In this document: positions 52,261-61,165 of the stretch, one piece after another | Position numbering within the stretch: position 1 is the first letter of the stretch | Layout of the letters: each line of letters opens with the position of its first letter | Assembly: GCA_947495035.1 (NCBI GenBank) | Contig: CANLXI010000001.1 | Span: forward strand, 186,001 to 250,000 | Length of the DNA stretch: 64,000 bases | Direction of reading: 5' to 3' | From: an uncultured Granulosicoccus sp. | GTDB taxonomy: Bacteria; Pseudomonadota; Gammaproteobacteria; Granulosicoccales; Granulosicoccaceae | Position numbers and translations under genes: made by a program | The notes under the pieces: model-generated | What the model was told of the DNA's origin: nothing | Database searches by the model: none | Seen by the model: only the letters and a program-made list of their open reading frames with translations

Positions 52261-53697
52261 ATGAATACGCGTAAATTTTACATTGATGGCCAGTGGGTCG
52301 ATCCCATCCTCGGCCAGCCGCTGGATGTCATCAATCCGTCCACCGAAGAGGTGTATGCCACGATCAGTCTGGGTAGTGAGGCCGATGTCGAAGCCGCTGT
52401 CACCGCGGCCAGGCGGGCCTTTGTTGACTGGTCGGTGACGGACAAGACCGAGCGCCTGGCCCTGATGAGACGCATCCTGACGATCTATCAGTCGCGCAGC
52501 GATGAAATGGGCGAGATCATCAGTCGGGAGATGGGTGCCCCCATCGATATGGCCGAAGCGTCACAATCGGGATCGGGCTCTTACCATATCAAGGCCTTTA
52601 TCGATGCACTGGAAGAGTTCGAGTTCGAACGGATTTTGCGCCCGAATACACCTGAAGATCGCATCATTCACGAGCCCATTGGTGTCTGCGGACTGATCAC
52701 TCCCTGGAACTGGCCAATGAATCAGATAGCACTGAAGGTCATGCCGGCTCTGGCCACCGGTTGTACCATGGTACTCAAACCCTCGGAACTCTCTCCTGTA
52801 TCGGCCATGCTGTTTGCCGATATCCTGCACGAGGCCGGCGTGCCAGCCGGTGTGTTCAACCTGGTCAATGGTGATGGTGCCGGGGTGGGAACCATGATAT
52901 CCGGCCATCCGGATATCGCCCTGATTTCCTTTACCGGTTCATCACGAGCGGGTATCGCCATTTCCAGAAATGCGGCCGACAGTCTGAAGCGCGTGTCGCT
53001 GGAACTGGGCGGCAAGGGAGCCAATATCGTGTTTGCCGATGCCCCCGAGGAGGCAGTTCAACAAGGCGTGGCTCGTTGTTTCAACAACACCGGGCAGTCC
53101 TGCAATGCCCCGACGCGCATGCTGGTCGAACGATCACGCTATGAAGAGGCTCTGGCGGAAGCCTGCGAACAGGCAGAGCGAACAGCGGTGGATCTGGCGG
53201 AAAAACGTGGCGGTCATATCGGTCCGCTGGTCAGTCAGACACAGTTCGACAAGGTTCAGGAAATGATCCAGCGCGGAATCAGCGAAGATGGTGCGCGTTT
53301 GCTGGCAGGTGGGCTCGGACGGCCAGACGGACTGCAGCGAGGCTACTACGTGCGGCCGACCGTGTTTGCCGATTGCCATAACAACATGAGCATCATGCGC
53401 GAGGAAATATTCGGACCGGTGTTGTCGATGATGCCATTCGATACCGAAGAGGAAGCCATCGCCATCGCCAACGACACGGCTTATGGGCTGACCAACTACA
53501 TACAGACCCGCGACCCAGAAAAGGCCCGACGGGTTGCCAGACGCTTGCGTTCGGGCATGGTGGATATCAACGGCAAGGCACGCTCGGCCGGTGCGCCATT
53601 CGGCGGCTACAAGCAGTCAGGCAACGGCCGCGAAGGTGGCAAGTGGGGTCTGGAGGAGTTCCTGGAGGTCAAGGCCGTTGGCGGATGGATGGCCTGA
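52261..53697 (+). CDS. NAD(P)-dependent aldehyde dehydrogenase
   Basis: The 478-residue enzyme has the family's TPWNWPMNQI, general base E248 in LELGGKGANIVF, nucleophile C281 in TGQSCNAPTR and EEIFGPVLS near the C-terminus. It is of normal single-domain length. It follows the sulfatase operon on the same strand and may oxidise an aldehyde from the desulfated sugar, but its own leader region makes co-regulation uncertain. Confidence 0.92.
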   Translation: MNTRKFYIDGQWVDPILGQPLDVINPSTEEVYATISLGSEADVEAAVTAARRAFVDWSVTDKTERLALMRRILTIYQSRSDEMGEIISREMGAPIDMAEASQSGSGSYHIKAFIDALEEFEFERILRPNTPEDRIIHEPIGVCGLITPWNWPMNQIALKVMPALATGCTMVLKPSELSPVSAMLFADILHEAGVPAGVFNLVNGDGAGVGTMISGHPDIALISFTGSSRAGIAISRNAADSLKRVSLELGGKGANIVFADAPEEAVQQGVARCFNNTGQSCNAPTRMLVERSRYEEALAEACEQAERTAVDLAEKRGGHIGPLVSQTQFDKVQEMIQRGISEDGARLLAGGLGRPDGLQRGYYVRPTVFADCHNNMSIMREEIFGPVLSMMPFDTEEEAIAIANDTAYGLTNYIQTRDPEKARRVARRLRSGMVDINGKARSAGAPFGGYKQSGNGREGGKWGLEEFLEVKAVGGWMA

Positions 53698-53759
53698 GTC
53701 ATTGATGACAGGAAGCCGCGAATCACAGTGGACCTGACAAGCCAGAGCAACACTTTCCC

Positions 53760-56700
53760 GTGTCGATGATCAAATCCATCATGCTGGAGCTGGGTATCAC
53801 CGATATTCGTTCCCTGTTCACCAAGAGGACCTTCGTACGTGCGCAGGGAATACTGGCGAGAGATGATGTGCTGTTGGTGGAGTGGATCGACGATCTGGAT
53901 ACACTGATGGGCGTGGTCGAGGGCACTGCGCCCGAACCCTATGTAACGCGAATCAGTCGCGAAGGCAGGCGTCTCGTCTGTCGCTGCGACTGCCCGGTAG
54001 GCCGTGACTGCAAGCATGCAGCCGCCACTCTGCTGCAGACGCTGGCCAACGAAATCAGTGTTGCCGACCTTGCGCCAACCGCCGTAGTCGAGGCGCCGAT
54101 CGATGTCTGGATGAAGCGGCTGAACGGATTCCAGACGCGGCAGGACAAGCAGCGACATGGCACTGGCGGTGGCAGCAATGAATGCATGTTGTACAGCCTC
54201 GAGCCCTTGTCGGATGTGGCAGGGTGCTGGCAAGGTGCCGAAGTCAAGGTCTATTCTTCCAGGCTTCTGCAGAACGGCAAACTGGGCAAGGGGCGTTTGT
54301 ACCGGATCAGCAGCTACAGTCATTTTCACGGTTTCGGATCGCGGCCGGAAGACGATATGCTGATCGATCTGGTACGCACCATGGCCGTTCATTCCGGCAA
54401 CAAGTCCAGTCTGGAAGTCTCACCACCCTATGTCCTGTCGGGACATCTGGGGGCCAGCGTGGTGCAGTTGCTGTTGAGGTCCGAACGCCTGTATCCGGGT
54501 GATCGTCGAGATGTGCCTCTGGAGCAGGGCGTTGCCCGGGAGTTGCAAAGCGAGTGGTTGCCGACAGACGATGAGTCATCGCTTCGTCTGCATCTGTTTC
54601 TGGACGATGTCGAGAACTGGTATCCGATATTCACCGATCCTCCGTATTACGTCGACATGGATCGCAACTCGGTGGGCAGCTTGCAGGTCGGAATCGATTC
54701 TCAGCTGTTGCCTTTCATGTTCGATATGCCGGCAGTGCCGCAGGATTCCGCGGTGAAACTGGCCAATGAAATGAGCGTCATGCTGCCCGATGGTGCCATG
54801 ACGTTGCCTGCAGAGCCCTCGATACACCTGTTGCAGGAGCCGCTGGTGGCTGAAGTCGTGATTCGCTCTGTCAACCAATCGCCCAGTATCGATCATTGGG
54901 TGGTGGCCTGCGTGATGAGATACGGGGAACATCGGTTTGCTGTTGATCTGCGGCGTTCCGAGTTGCATGCCAGTGTGATTGATGAGGATGGCAACGAGGT
55001 TCTGGTCGAGCGAGACCACGAGGCAGAGTACCAGTATCACCAGCGGTTTCAGGAGATGCTGCCGGATTTCGAACCTTGTCTGGCGAGAGATCCATCCTTG
55101 TATCATGTGGCAGAGTACCAGCCTGTCAGGCGTGATCCGGATGGCAGGCTGGAAGCCTTCGAAAGACTGTTCAGTGTGAAGGAGCTCATTGAAAGCCGAG
55201 GGTTCACGCTCATCATCGAGCCGCCGGTGGGGGTCGATGTAAGACAGGTCAGACAACTTTCTGCCAGCCTCAAGGCCGATTCGACTGGTTGGTTCGAGGT
55301 GGGTTTGATGCTGGAGCACGATGGCGTGCGCTACGAACTCATGCCGCTGATCATCGACTGGTTGCAGCGAACGGGAGGGGATACACCCTTGCGCTTCCAG
55401 GCCGAGGATGGCAGCTGGCTGGAGGCCTCGGAGCAGATGCTGGCGCCCATTGTGGAAACGATGAGCGAGTTGCTGGATGAGCAACAGCCAGATACGAAAT
55501 TGATCATCTCCCGTGCACGAGCCCTGAGCCTGGCACGACTGCGTGATGAACTTGAAGAGACGGGTGTCGATACGCACTGGCACGATAGCGAGCAGCTGCT
55601 GCAGTTGGCAGACACACTGCGCCAGTTTGCCAGTCAGGCCGAGTCGGCAATGACGTCCGCCCGGCAACCAGCAGGCATGCTGGGCGAGTTGCGGGAATAC
55701 CAGTTGATCGGCATGGGCTGGTTGAACTTTCTGGCACAGGCCGGACTGAACGGTATCCTTGCCGATGACATGGGCCTGGGCAAGACCGCTCAAACCCTGG
55801 CCCACCTACAATCGCTGAAGAACCAGACGGCGAGAAAGCACCGCAAGAATCGCAATGGCCCGTTTCTGGTGGTTGCCCCAACCAGTCTGTTGAGCAATTG
55901 GGAACGCGAAGCCAGGCAATTCACGCCCGGCTTGTCGACACGTATCTGGCATGGCAGCGATCGCCATGACCGACCACTGGTGGACAACGCCGTGGATATC
56001 GTGATCACCAGCTATGCCCTGGCACTGCGCGATCATGAGCTGTTGAGTTCACACGGCTTCAGGACGCTGGTGCTGGATGAGGCGCAGACCATCAAGAACC
56101 CCAATGCCAAGATCACACAGGCACTGAAGACGATGCCGATTGCGCATCGTTTGTGTCTGACGGGTACCCCGCTGGAGAATCATCTGGGAGAGCTCTGGTC
56201 CCTGTTCGATTTTCTGATGCCCGGCATGCTGGATAGCCAGAAACGCTTCAGCCAGCATTTTCGCACGCCGATAGAACGGCAGGGCAATCAACGTCGCCAG
56301 GCCAGACTCAATGCCGTGGTGCAGCCATTCATGCTGCGCCGCCGCAAGGAACAGGTTGCCAGGGAACTTCCCGAGAAAACGGAAGTGGTTCGTACCATCG
56401 TGTTGGGCGACAAGCAGGCAAGACTCTACGAGAGCATTCGTCTGGCCATGCAGGCGCGCGTCAAGAAGTTGCTGGAGCAGCGCGGCCTGGCTCGCAGTCA
56501 TATCGAGATGCTGGACGCGCTGCTCAAGCTGCGTCAGACCTGCTGTCATCCACAGCTGGTCAAGGTGCCTGCGGCACGCAAGGTCACCGAGTCGGCAAAG
56601 ACCGAGTTCGTGCTCGAGATGATCGAGGAGCTGGTGGCCGAAGGGCGCAAGATTCTGTTGTTCTCGCAATTCACGGAGATGCTGGGCTTGCTGGAAGCCG

Positions 56701-57104
56701 AGTTGCGCAAGGCCGGAATTCCCCATGTGAAGTTGACCGGCAGGACACGCAAGCGGGATGTCGTCATTGATGCCTTTCAGGAGGGTGAAGTGCCCTTGTT
56801 CCTGATCAGCCTGAAAGCCGGTGGTACTGGTTTGAACCTGACGGCGGCAGATACGGTCATCCACTACGATCCGTGGTGGAACCCGGCGGTCGAACGACAG
56901 GCAACTGACCGCGCGCATCGGATAGGGCAGGACAAACCGGTCTTCGTCTACAAGCTGGTGGCCAGAGATACGCTGGAAGAGAAAATCGTGGCGATGCAGG
57001 AACGCAAGCAGGCACTGGCAGATGCCACGGTGGAAAAGCGTGATGGCGAGGCCTTCAGTGCGTTCTCGGCCGATGACATGCTGACCCTGTTCGAGGGTGA
57101 TTGA
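53760..57104 (+). CDS. SWIM zinc-finger SNF2/HepA-family helicase
   Basis: The 1114-residue protein has an N-terminal SWIM zinc finger (C76, C78, C84, H86 in CRCDCPVGRDCKH), a long central region (about 150-640), and SNF2 ATPase lobes: Walker A DDMGLGKT (K675), DEAQ (773-776), LTGTPLENHLGELWSLFDFL, and lobe 2 with LLFSQFTEML, SLKAGGTGLNL and the arginine-finger region ATDRAHRIGQ. Such bacterial Snf2 proteins act on DNA or RNA-polymerase complexes. A GTG at 53760 and an ATG at 53766 are both possible. It converges on the alkylation-repair gene. Confidence 0.92.
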   Translation: MSMIKSIMLELGITDIRSLFTKRTFVRAQGILARDDVLLVEWIDDLDTLMGVVEGTAPEPYVTRISREGRRLVCRCDCPVGRDCKHAAATLLQTLANEISVADLAPTAVVEAPIDVWMKRLNGFQTRQDKQRHGTGGGSNECMLYSLEPLSDVAGCWQGAEVKVYSSRLLQNGKLGKGRLYRISSYSHFHGFGSRPEDDMLIDLVRTMAVHSGNKSSLEVSPPYVLSGHLGASVVQLLLRSERLYPGDRRDVPLEQGVARELQSEWLPTDDESSLRLHLFLDDVENWYPIFTDPPYYVDMDRNSVGSLQVGIDSQLLPFMFDMPAVPQDSAVKLANEMSVMLPDGAMTLPAEPSIHLLQEPLVAEVVIRSVNQSPSIDHWVVACVMRYGEHRFAVDLRRSELHASVIDEDGNEVLVERDHEAEYQYHQRFQEMLPDFEPCLARDPSLYHVAEYQPVRRDPDGRLEAFERLFSVKELIESRGFTLIIEPPVGVDVRQVRQLSASLKADSTGWFEVGLMLEHDGVRYELMPLIIDWLQRTGGDTPLRFQAEDGSWLEASEQMLAPIVETMSELLDEQQPDTKLIISRARALSLARLRDELEETGVDTHWHDSEQLLQLADTLRQFASQAESAMTSARQPAGMLGELREYQLIGMGWLNFLAQAGLNGILADDMGLGKTAQTLAHLQSLKNQTARKHRKNRNGPFLVVAPTSLLSNWEREARQFTPGLSTRIWHGSDRHDRPLVDNAVDIVITSYALALRDHELLSSHGFRTLVLDEAQTIKNPNAKITQALKTMPIAHRLCLTGTPLENHLGELWSLFDFLMPGMLDSQKRFSQHFRTPIERQGNQRRQARLNAVVQPFMLRRRKEQVARELPEKTEVVRTIVLGDKQARLYESIRLAMQARVKKLLEQRGLARSHIEMLDALLKLRQTCCHPQLVKVPAARKVTESAKTEFVLEMIEELVAEGRKILLFSQFTEMLGLLEAELRKAGIPHVKLTGRTRKRDVVIDAFQEGEVPLFLISLKAGGTGLNLTAADTVIHYDPWWNPAVERQATDRAHRIGQDKPVFVYKLVARDTLEEKIVAMQERKQALADATVEKRDGEAFSAFSADDMLTLFEGD

Positions 57105-57132
57105 CGGTGTTGGTGGTTGTCGAGGTGGTAGC

Positions 57133-58260
57133 TCAGAGTACGAATTCAAAGTTTACCTCGTCGGTATCCACGCCATTGATGCGCAAGGCAATGGCATGAG
57201 TGCCGGCGTGGTAGCGACGGGTTGTCACGGGTCGAAACGTGTGAGTTCGCGAAAATGACAGGCTCTGTCCGGGGTTCAGGGTCACGGTACCGCCCTTGAA
57301 CACCTTGGCGGAACGCTTGCCATTGGCCAGTCGATGAAACACCGAGTAGTCGATGATCAGTTTCTGGGGCGTGGCGGCAGTGGATATCAGCTCGGTGGAT
57401 AGCTGCAGGGATTCACCGAGACTCAGCTGTTGTCTGGACAGGATCAGAGGACGGTGCTCGAGTCGAGGTGTTTCGTACCCGAACAGCGTCAGGATGTCCG
57501 GATGCCCTGCCTTGATCAAGGTGCGACAGCCATGACGTATCAAGGCGGTTCGGTTCCTGTCCGCCTGCTTCATCCAGCGTCTCGCCATCCTGATCGCCAC
57601 CGCCGGATTATCTCGGGAAATATCATTGAGATGATTGGCGACCGACCGGCGAACATACTCGGACGGATCGTCTTTCAAGCCTTCCAGCAACACCAGGGTT
57701 GGCGTCGGGTCCTTGCACAATGCCTGAAGTTTCATGCCCCAGGGCAGGCGAGGTCGCGAGCCTTCGGACACCAGTCGACGCGCATGCTCGTTCGGGTCGT
57801 CGAGCCAGCCCTCCATGATCTGCAGAGCCCGTGCCTGATCGGCCAACAGGAAATGGCGTATGGCAAACTCCGATGTGCTGCGTAGGGTCATTTCACGCAA
57901 CAGGTCCATGGATGCATCGAATTCATCCAGGCCGTGCTGACCCACGATCAGCGAGAGTGGCCAGATACCCCATCCGGCAATGCCCTGTTCATCGGACTCG
58001 CGAACCAGCGTTTCCGAGCGCGTGTCCGGGTGCAGCATGGCCCGCAGAATGTCATTGCGCTGACGGGTATCCACAGGAAGCACCTTGAACATCTCATCGG
58101 CAATCAGTTGTACGCGTGCCTTGAGTTCCAGCTTGCCGAGTTCCGGTAACACCGCATTGGCAAAGGATGGCGACGCAGATGAGGTCAGATGCCGGTCAAG
58201 ATGCCTGGCAAGGCACGTGACCAGTTCTGGCGAAATCAGGTTCTTGAAGGCTTCAGGCAT
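57133..58260 (-). CDS. AlkC-type DNA alkylation repair protein
   Basis: The 375-residue product has HEAT-like repeats in residues ~1-260 (MEGWLDDPNEHARRLVSEG, LKDDPSEYVRRSVANHLND, WMKQADRNRTALIRHGCRTL), the pattern of AlkC/AlkD glycosylases. A C-terminal ~110-residue Ig-like domain (VTLNPGQSLSFSRTH, RRYHAGTHAIALRING) matches the AlkC class. These enzymes excise cationic alkylated purines such as 3-methyladenine. A LexA-like box lies 52 bp upstream, so SOS induction is plausible. Confidence 0.85.
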   Translation of the reverse strand: MPEAFKNLISPELVTCLARHLDRHLTSSASPSFANAVLPELGKLELKARVQLIADEMFKVLPVDTRQRNDILRAMLHPDTRSETLVRESDEQGIAGWGIWPLSLIVGQHGLDEFDASMDLLREMTLRSTSEFAIRHFLLADQARALQIMEGWLDDPNEHARRLVSEGSRPRLPWGMKLQALCKDPTPTLVLLEGLKDDPSEYVRRSVANHLNDISRDNPAVAIRMARRWMKQADRNRTALIRHGCRTLIKAGHPDILTLFGYETPRLEHRPLILSRQQLSLGESLQLSTELISTAATPQKLIIDYSVFHRLANGKRSAKVFKGGTVTLNPGQSLSFSRTHTFRPVTTRRYHAGTHAIALRINGVDTDEVNFEFVL

Positions 58261-58311
58261 CGAGTGCTCCTGATCCGGGTTGCAGGAGAGGGGTGGTTGA
58301 GATCGAACAAA

Positions 58312-58331
58312 TACTGTTCAATCATACAGTG
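58312..58331. promoter_or_regulatory. LexA/SOS-box-like palindrome
   Basis: TACTGTTCAATCATACAGTG fits the gammaproteobacterial LexA pattern CTG-N10-CAG, including the flanking T/A bases. It lies between the divergent AlkC-type gene (start 58260) and the DMT exporter gene (start 58468) and is closer to the repair gene. Confidence 0.65.
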
Positions 58332-58467
58332 TCAAGGTGGTGTTGAAAACTGCCGTGAAAAGCCGGTCAGGTGCGCTTGTGGAATTCGTCACGGTGAATC
58401 GGACAAGGTCGCTTCAAACAAGGATAATCGCGCAATATCCTTCAACCGACCACCTGCGCGGCAACCG

Positions 58468-59367
58468 ATGACAGAGAACAAGACCCGGAACGACAATCTG
58501 CGCGGTAGTCTGTGGATGATTGCGTCCATGGCAGGATTTGCGGTGGAAGATGCCTTTGTCAAGGCTGCAGCGGTGCAGCTCCCGGTTGGCGAGGTTCTGA
58601 TGATTTTCGGGCTCGGCGGAGCCATCGTCTTCGGCTGCATGGCCTTTGTGCGAAAGGAACGTCTCTTCACCACCGATGTGGTGTCGCGCGCCATGCGTAT
58701 TCGAGTGGTCTTCGAGTTCGTTGGGCGTCTGTTCTACGTGCTGGCGCTTGCCATGACCCCACTGTCTTCCACCACGGCCATTCTGCAGGCAACACCGATC
58801 ATCGTGGTGCTGGGCGCTGCTGTCTTCTTTGGCGAGAAGGTCGGCTGGCAGCGCTGGGCGGCTATCGTGGTGGGTCTGCTGGGTGTGCTCGTCATTCTGC
58901 GTCCATCGTCTGACAGTTTCTCGTGGCTCTCCCTGTTGGCCGTCATCGGCATGATCGGTTTTGCCGGACGAGATCTGGCCAGCCGGGCAGCCCCCTTGTC
59001 GCTCAGTACGTCCATCCTCGGACTCTACGGTTTTCTGACGATCGTGCTGGCCGGTGCCTGCTATGCCGTCTGGGAGGGCAGGCCGCTGACGATGCCCGAT
59101 GTGAAGATAAGTGCCTTCATGATCGGCGCCATCGGCATGGGCGTGTTTGCCTACAGCTCCCTGATGAAAGCCATGCGCACCGGTGAGGTATCGGCCGTCA
59201 CGCCCTATCGTTACACGCGCCTCCTGTTTGGTCTGAGTCTGGGCGTGCTGTTGTTCGGTGAGCAGCTCGATCTGCCGATGATCATCGGATGTCTGTTGGT
59301 CGTCTTCTCCGGATTGAGCCTGTTACTGCCTGGCTTTCGGCGTTCGGCAATCACGATTCCGGAGTGA
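58468..59367 (+). CDS. EamA/DMT-family transporter
   Basis: The 299-residue membrane protein has ten hydrophobic spans in two EamA repeats (first: GSLWMIASMAGFAVEDAFVK; second around FMIGAIGMGVFAYSSLM). MTPLSSTTAILQATPIIVVL and TPYRYTRLLFGLSLGVLLFGE are typical of drug/metabolite exporters. The ATG at 58468 starts the first repeat; the longer frame upstream includes the divergent promoter and is not coding. Substrate unknown. Confidence 0.9.
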   Translation: MTENKTRNDNLRGSLWMIASMAGFAVEDAFVKAAAVQLPVGEVLMIFGLGGAIVFGCMAFVRKERLFTTDVVSRAMRIRVVFEFVGRLFYVLALAMTPLSSTTAILQATPIIVVLGAAVFFGEKVGWQRWAAIVVGLLGVLVILRPSSDSFSWLSLLAVIGMIGFAGRDLASRAAPLSLSTSILGLYGFLTIVLAGACYAVWEGRPLTMPDVKISAFMIGAIGMGVFAYSSLMKAMRTGEVSAVTPYRYTRLLFGLSLGVLLFGEQLDLPMIIGCLLVVFSGLSLLLPGFRRSAITIPE

Positions 59368-59500
59368 GATTCGCAGGGCGGAATTTTCTTGCAGTCAACA
59401 CCGTTCGATAAGGCCCGTACTGCCGAAGAGGTCATGACAAGGGCGTCATCCTGCTCACCAAGGTGTCATTGTCACTTGATCGATGCAGTCAATTTGTCGT

Positions 59501-59518
59501 ATGATATACGTGTATCAT
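59501..59518. promoter_or_regulatory. 18-bp near-perfect palindrome before an SDR gene
   Basis: ATGATATACGTGTATCAT has nine-base arms with one mismatch, 58 bp before the SDR start. This size and TATACGTGTA-like core resemble operators of GntR-family regulators. No such regulator is adjacent. Confidence 0.45.
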
Positions 59519-59576
59519 CGCTGATTACGGACAACACGATGCTTTTTTCCATTCAACGACACAGGGATCAATCTTC

Positions 59577-60314
59577 ATGACTTTCAAGGATCAGACAGCC
59601 GTCATCACCGGTGGTGCGCAAGGCATCGGTGGAGCGGTGGCCGAGCAATTGGCAAAATCGGGTGTGCGAGTTGCCCTGTGGGACATGGATGAGGCACTGG
59701 CACAGGAAACGGCCGATCGCATCGGCGGAGGCGCCATAGCCGTAGCGGCCAACGTGGCTGACTGGAGCAGCGTGGAGAAGGCCATGGCCACGACGCGCGA
59801 GGCCTACGGCCGAGTCGATATCATGGTCAATTCCGCCGGTATTGCGGGCAGCAACGGTCCCCTGGCCGACTATTCGGTAGAGGAATTCCAGCAGATCGTG
59901 AACGTCAATCTGATGGGAACCTTTCACGTCAATCGTGCTGTTGTGCCACTGATGCGTGAAAACGGCTACGGTCGAATCGTCAATGTGGCTTCGGTGGCTG
60001 GCAAGGAAGGCAATCCCAATGCATCGGCCTATTCGGCGTCCAAGGCGGCCGTCATCGGACTGACCAAGTCACTGGGCAAGGAACTGGCAGACATGGATAT
60101 TGCCGTGAATTGCGTGACGCCGGCAGCCGCGCGCACCCGCATTTTCGATCAGATGGCGCAGGAACACATCGACTACATGCTGTCGAAGATCCCACGCGGT
60201 CGTTTCCTGGAACTGCATGAAGCCGCGGCCATGATCGTCTGGTTGTGCTCGAAGGAAAACAGCTTCACGACAGCAGGCGTCTTCGATCTGTCCGGTGGTC
60301 GTGCAACCTACTGA
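59577..60314 (+). CDS. Short-chain dehydrogenase/reductase (FabG-like)
   Basis: The 245-residue classical SDR has VITGGAQGIGGAV, DMDEA after beta-2 (NAD preference), NSAGIAG, catalytic Ser in VASVAGKEG, and Y-x-x-x-K in AYSASKAAVIG. It is a single gene under its own palindromic operator and ended by a strong hairpin. Its substrate cannot be inferred from neighbours. Confidence 0.92.
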   Translation: MTFKDQTAVITGGAQGIGGAVAEQLAKSGVRVALWDMDEALAQETADRIGGGAIAVAANVADWSSVEKAMATTREAYGRVDIMVNSAGIAGSNGPLADYSVEEFQQIVNVNLMGTFHVNRAVVPLMRENGYGRIVNVASVAGKEGNPNASAYSASKAAVIGLTKSLGKELADMDIAVNCVTPAAARTRIFDQMAQEHIDYMLSKIPRGRFLELHEAAAMIVWLCSKENSFTTAGVFDLSGGRATY

Positions 60315-60351
60315 TGTCCTCACCGCCACGCCAGTAGCAAGAGGCTGATGA

Positions 60352-60384
60352 GGCGGCGAACCATGCCACGCAAGGTTCGCCGCC
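60352..60384. terminator. Bidirectional hairpin between SDR and PNPOx-family genes
   Basis: A perfect 11-bp stem, GGCGGCGAACC with GGTTCGCCGCC around an 11-nt loop, sits between the two convergent genes. It is a likely shared terminator. Confidence 0.65.
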
Positions 60385-60393
60385 GTTCTGCCT

Positions 60394-61068
60394 CTACGGG
60401 TCGACGCCTGCCAGCAAGGTGTCAGGCAGGTTCACCGCGGTGTTCAGATTGGCCGACGGCCGGGGTGTGCCGTAAGTCGACTCGATGGGAATGACCCCGG
60501 CCCAGTGGGGCAGGTCGAGATCCTCAGCATCGTCGATGGGGTCTCCGGTACGAATCTTCACCGAGTATTCATCCAGGGCCAGGCGGATCAGTGCCGTGCC
60601 CTTCAATTCCTTGGCAAGGTAAGGCCGATAATCGTCCAGACTTCCCGGAATCAGGCGCTCGGTAAATCGGTCCAGCAAAGCGGCCTTCTGCTCGGCAGCA
60701 ACGAGCTCTCCGGCACCGAAGACCACCGCACTTCGATAATTCATCGAACAGTGAAACGCCGAGCGCGCCTTCACCAGTCCATCCACCCGACAGGCAGACA
60801 CACAGACTCGCTCCCTTCTGGACAGGGCCAGATAGAGTCGGCTCTTGGGATGGCCATGCAAGTACAGATGATCTTCGATTCTGGCAATGGCGGTGGGTAC
60901 CGACTGAGGCCAGCCCTCATGCACAAAGCTCACGTGACCGATGGGGCAGGCGTCGAGCACGTGGTACAGATCCTCCCGTTCGTAGCTTGCGCGGTTGGCA
61001 GACTGCCGTACCAGTCGCTTGTCGCCTCGTGGGGGTGGTGGTGTGCCTGCTTCTATCCTGCTGCTCAT
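60394..61068 (-). CDS. Pyridoxamine 5'-phosphate oxidase-family protein
   Basis: The 224-residue flavin-binding split-barrel protein has CPIGHVSFVHEGWPQSVPTA, LYLHGHPKSRLYLAL and FHCSMNYRSAVVFGAG, the usual FMN-contact segments of this family (FMN/heme-binding type with a HGH motif). It is divergent from a MocR/PdxR-like regulator, which suggests a link to vitamin B6 handling, but it is not an assured PdxH. Confidence 0.82.
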   Translation of the reverse strand: MSSRIEAGTPPPPRGDKRLVRQSANRASYEREDLYHVLDACPIGHVSFVHEGWPQSVPTAIARIEDHLYLHGHPKSRLYLALSRRERVCVSACRVDGLVKARSAFHCSMNYRSAVVFGAGELVAAEQKAALLDRFTERLIPGSLDDYRPYLAKELKGTALIRLALDEYSVKIRTGDPIDDAEDLDLPHWAGVIPIESTYGTPRPSANLNTAVNLPDTLLAGVDP

Positions 61069-61107
61069 TGTTCCGGTTTCATCTGCATGGACTGGTCACA
61101 GATTCTC

Positions 61108-61140
61108 ATACAATGGTTCCTTCTGACAGATACAATATGG
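61108..61140. promoter_or_regulatory. Direct repeats in the divergent MocR/PNPOx promoter region
   Basis: ATACAATGG (61108-61116) and ATACAATATGG (61130-61140) are direct repeats about two helical turns apart. MocR/PdxR-type regulators usually bind such direct repeats between divergent genes. TACAAT in the second copy could also be the -10 for the regulator gene. Confidence 0.45.
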
Positions 61141-61165
61141 GTCTGTTGAAGGAGCCAAAAATGCG

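Noticed and set aside
54576..55805. Long open frame antisense to the middle of the SNF2 gene
   Set aside because: The region is the plain central part of the helicase, with continuous plus-strand coding and no antisense start signal.
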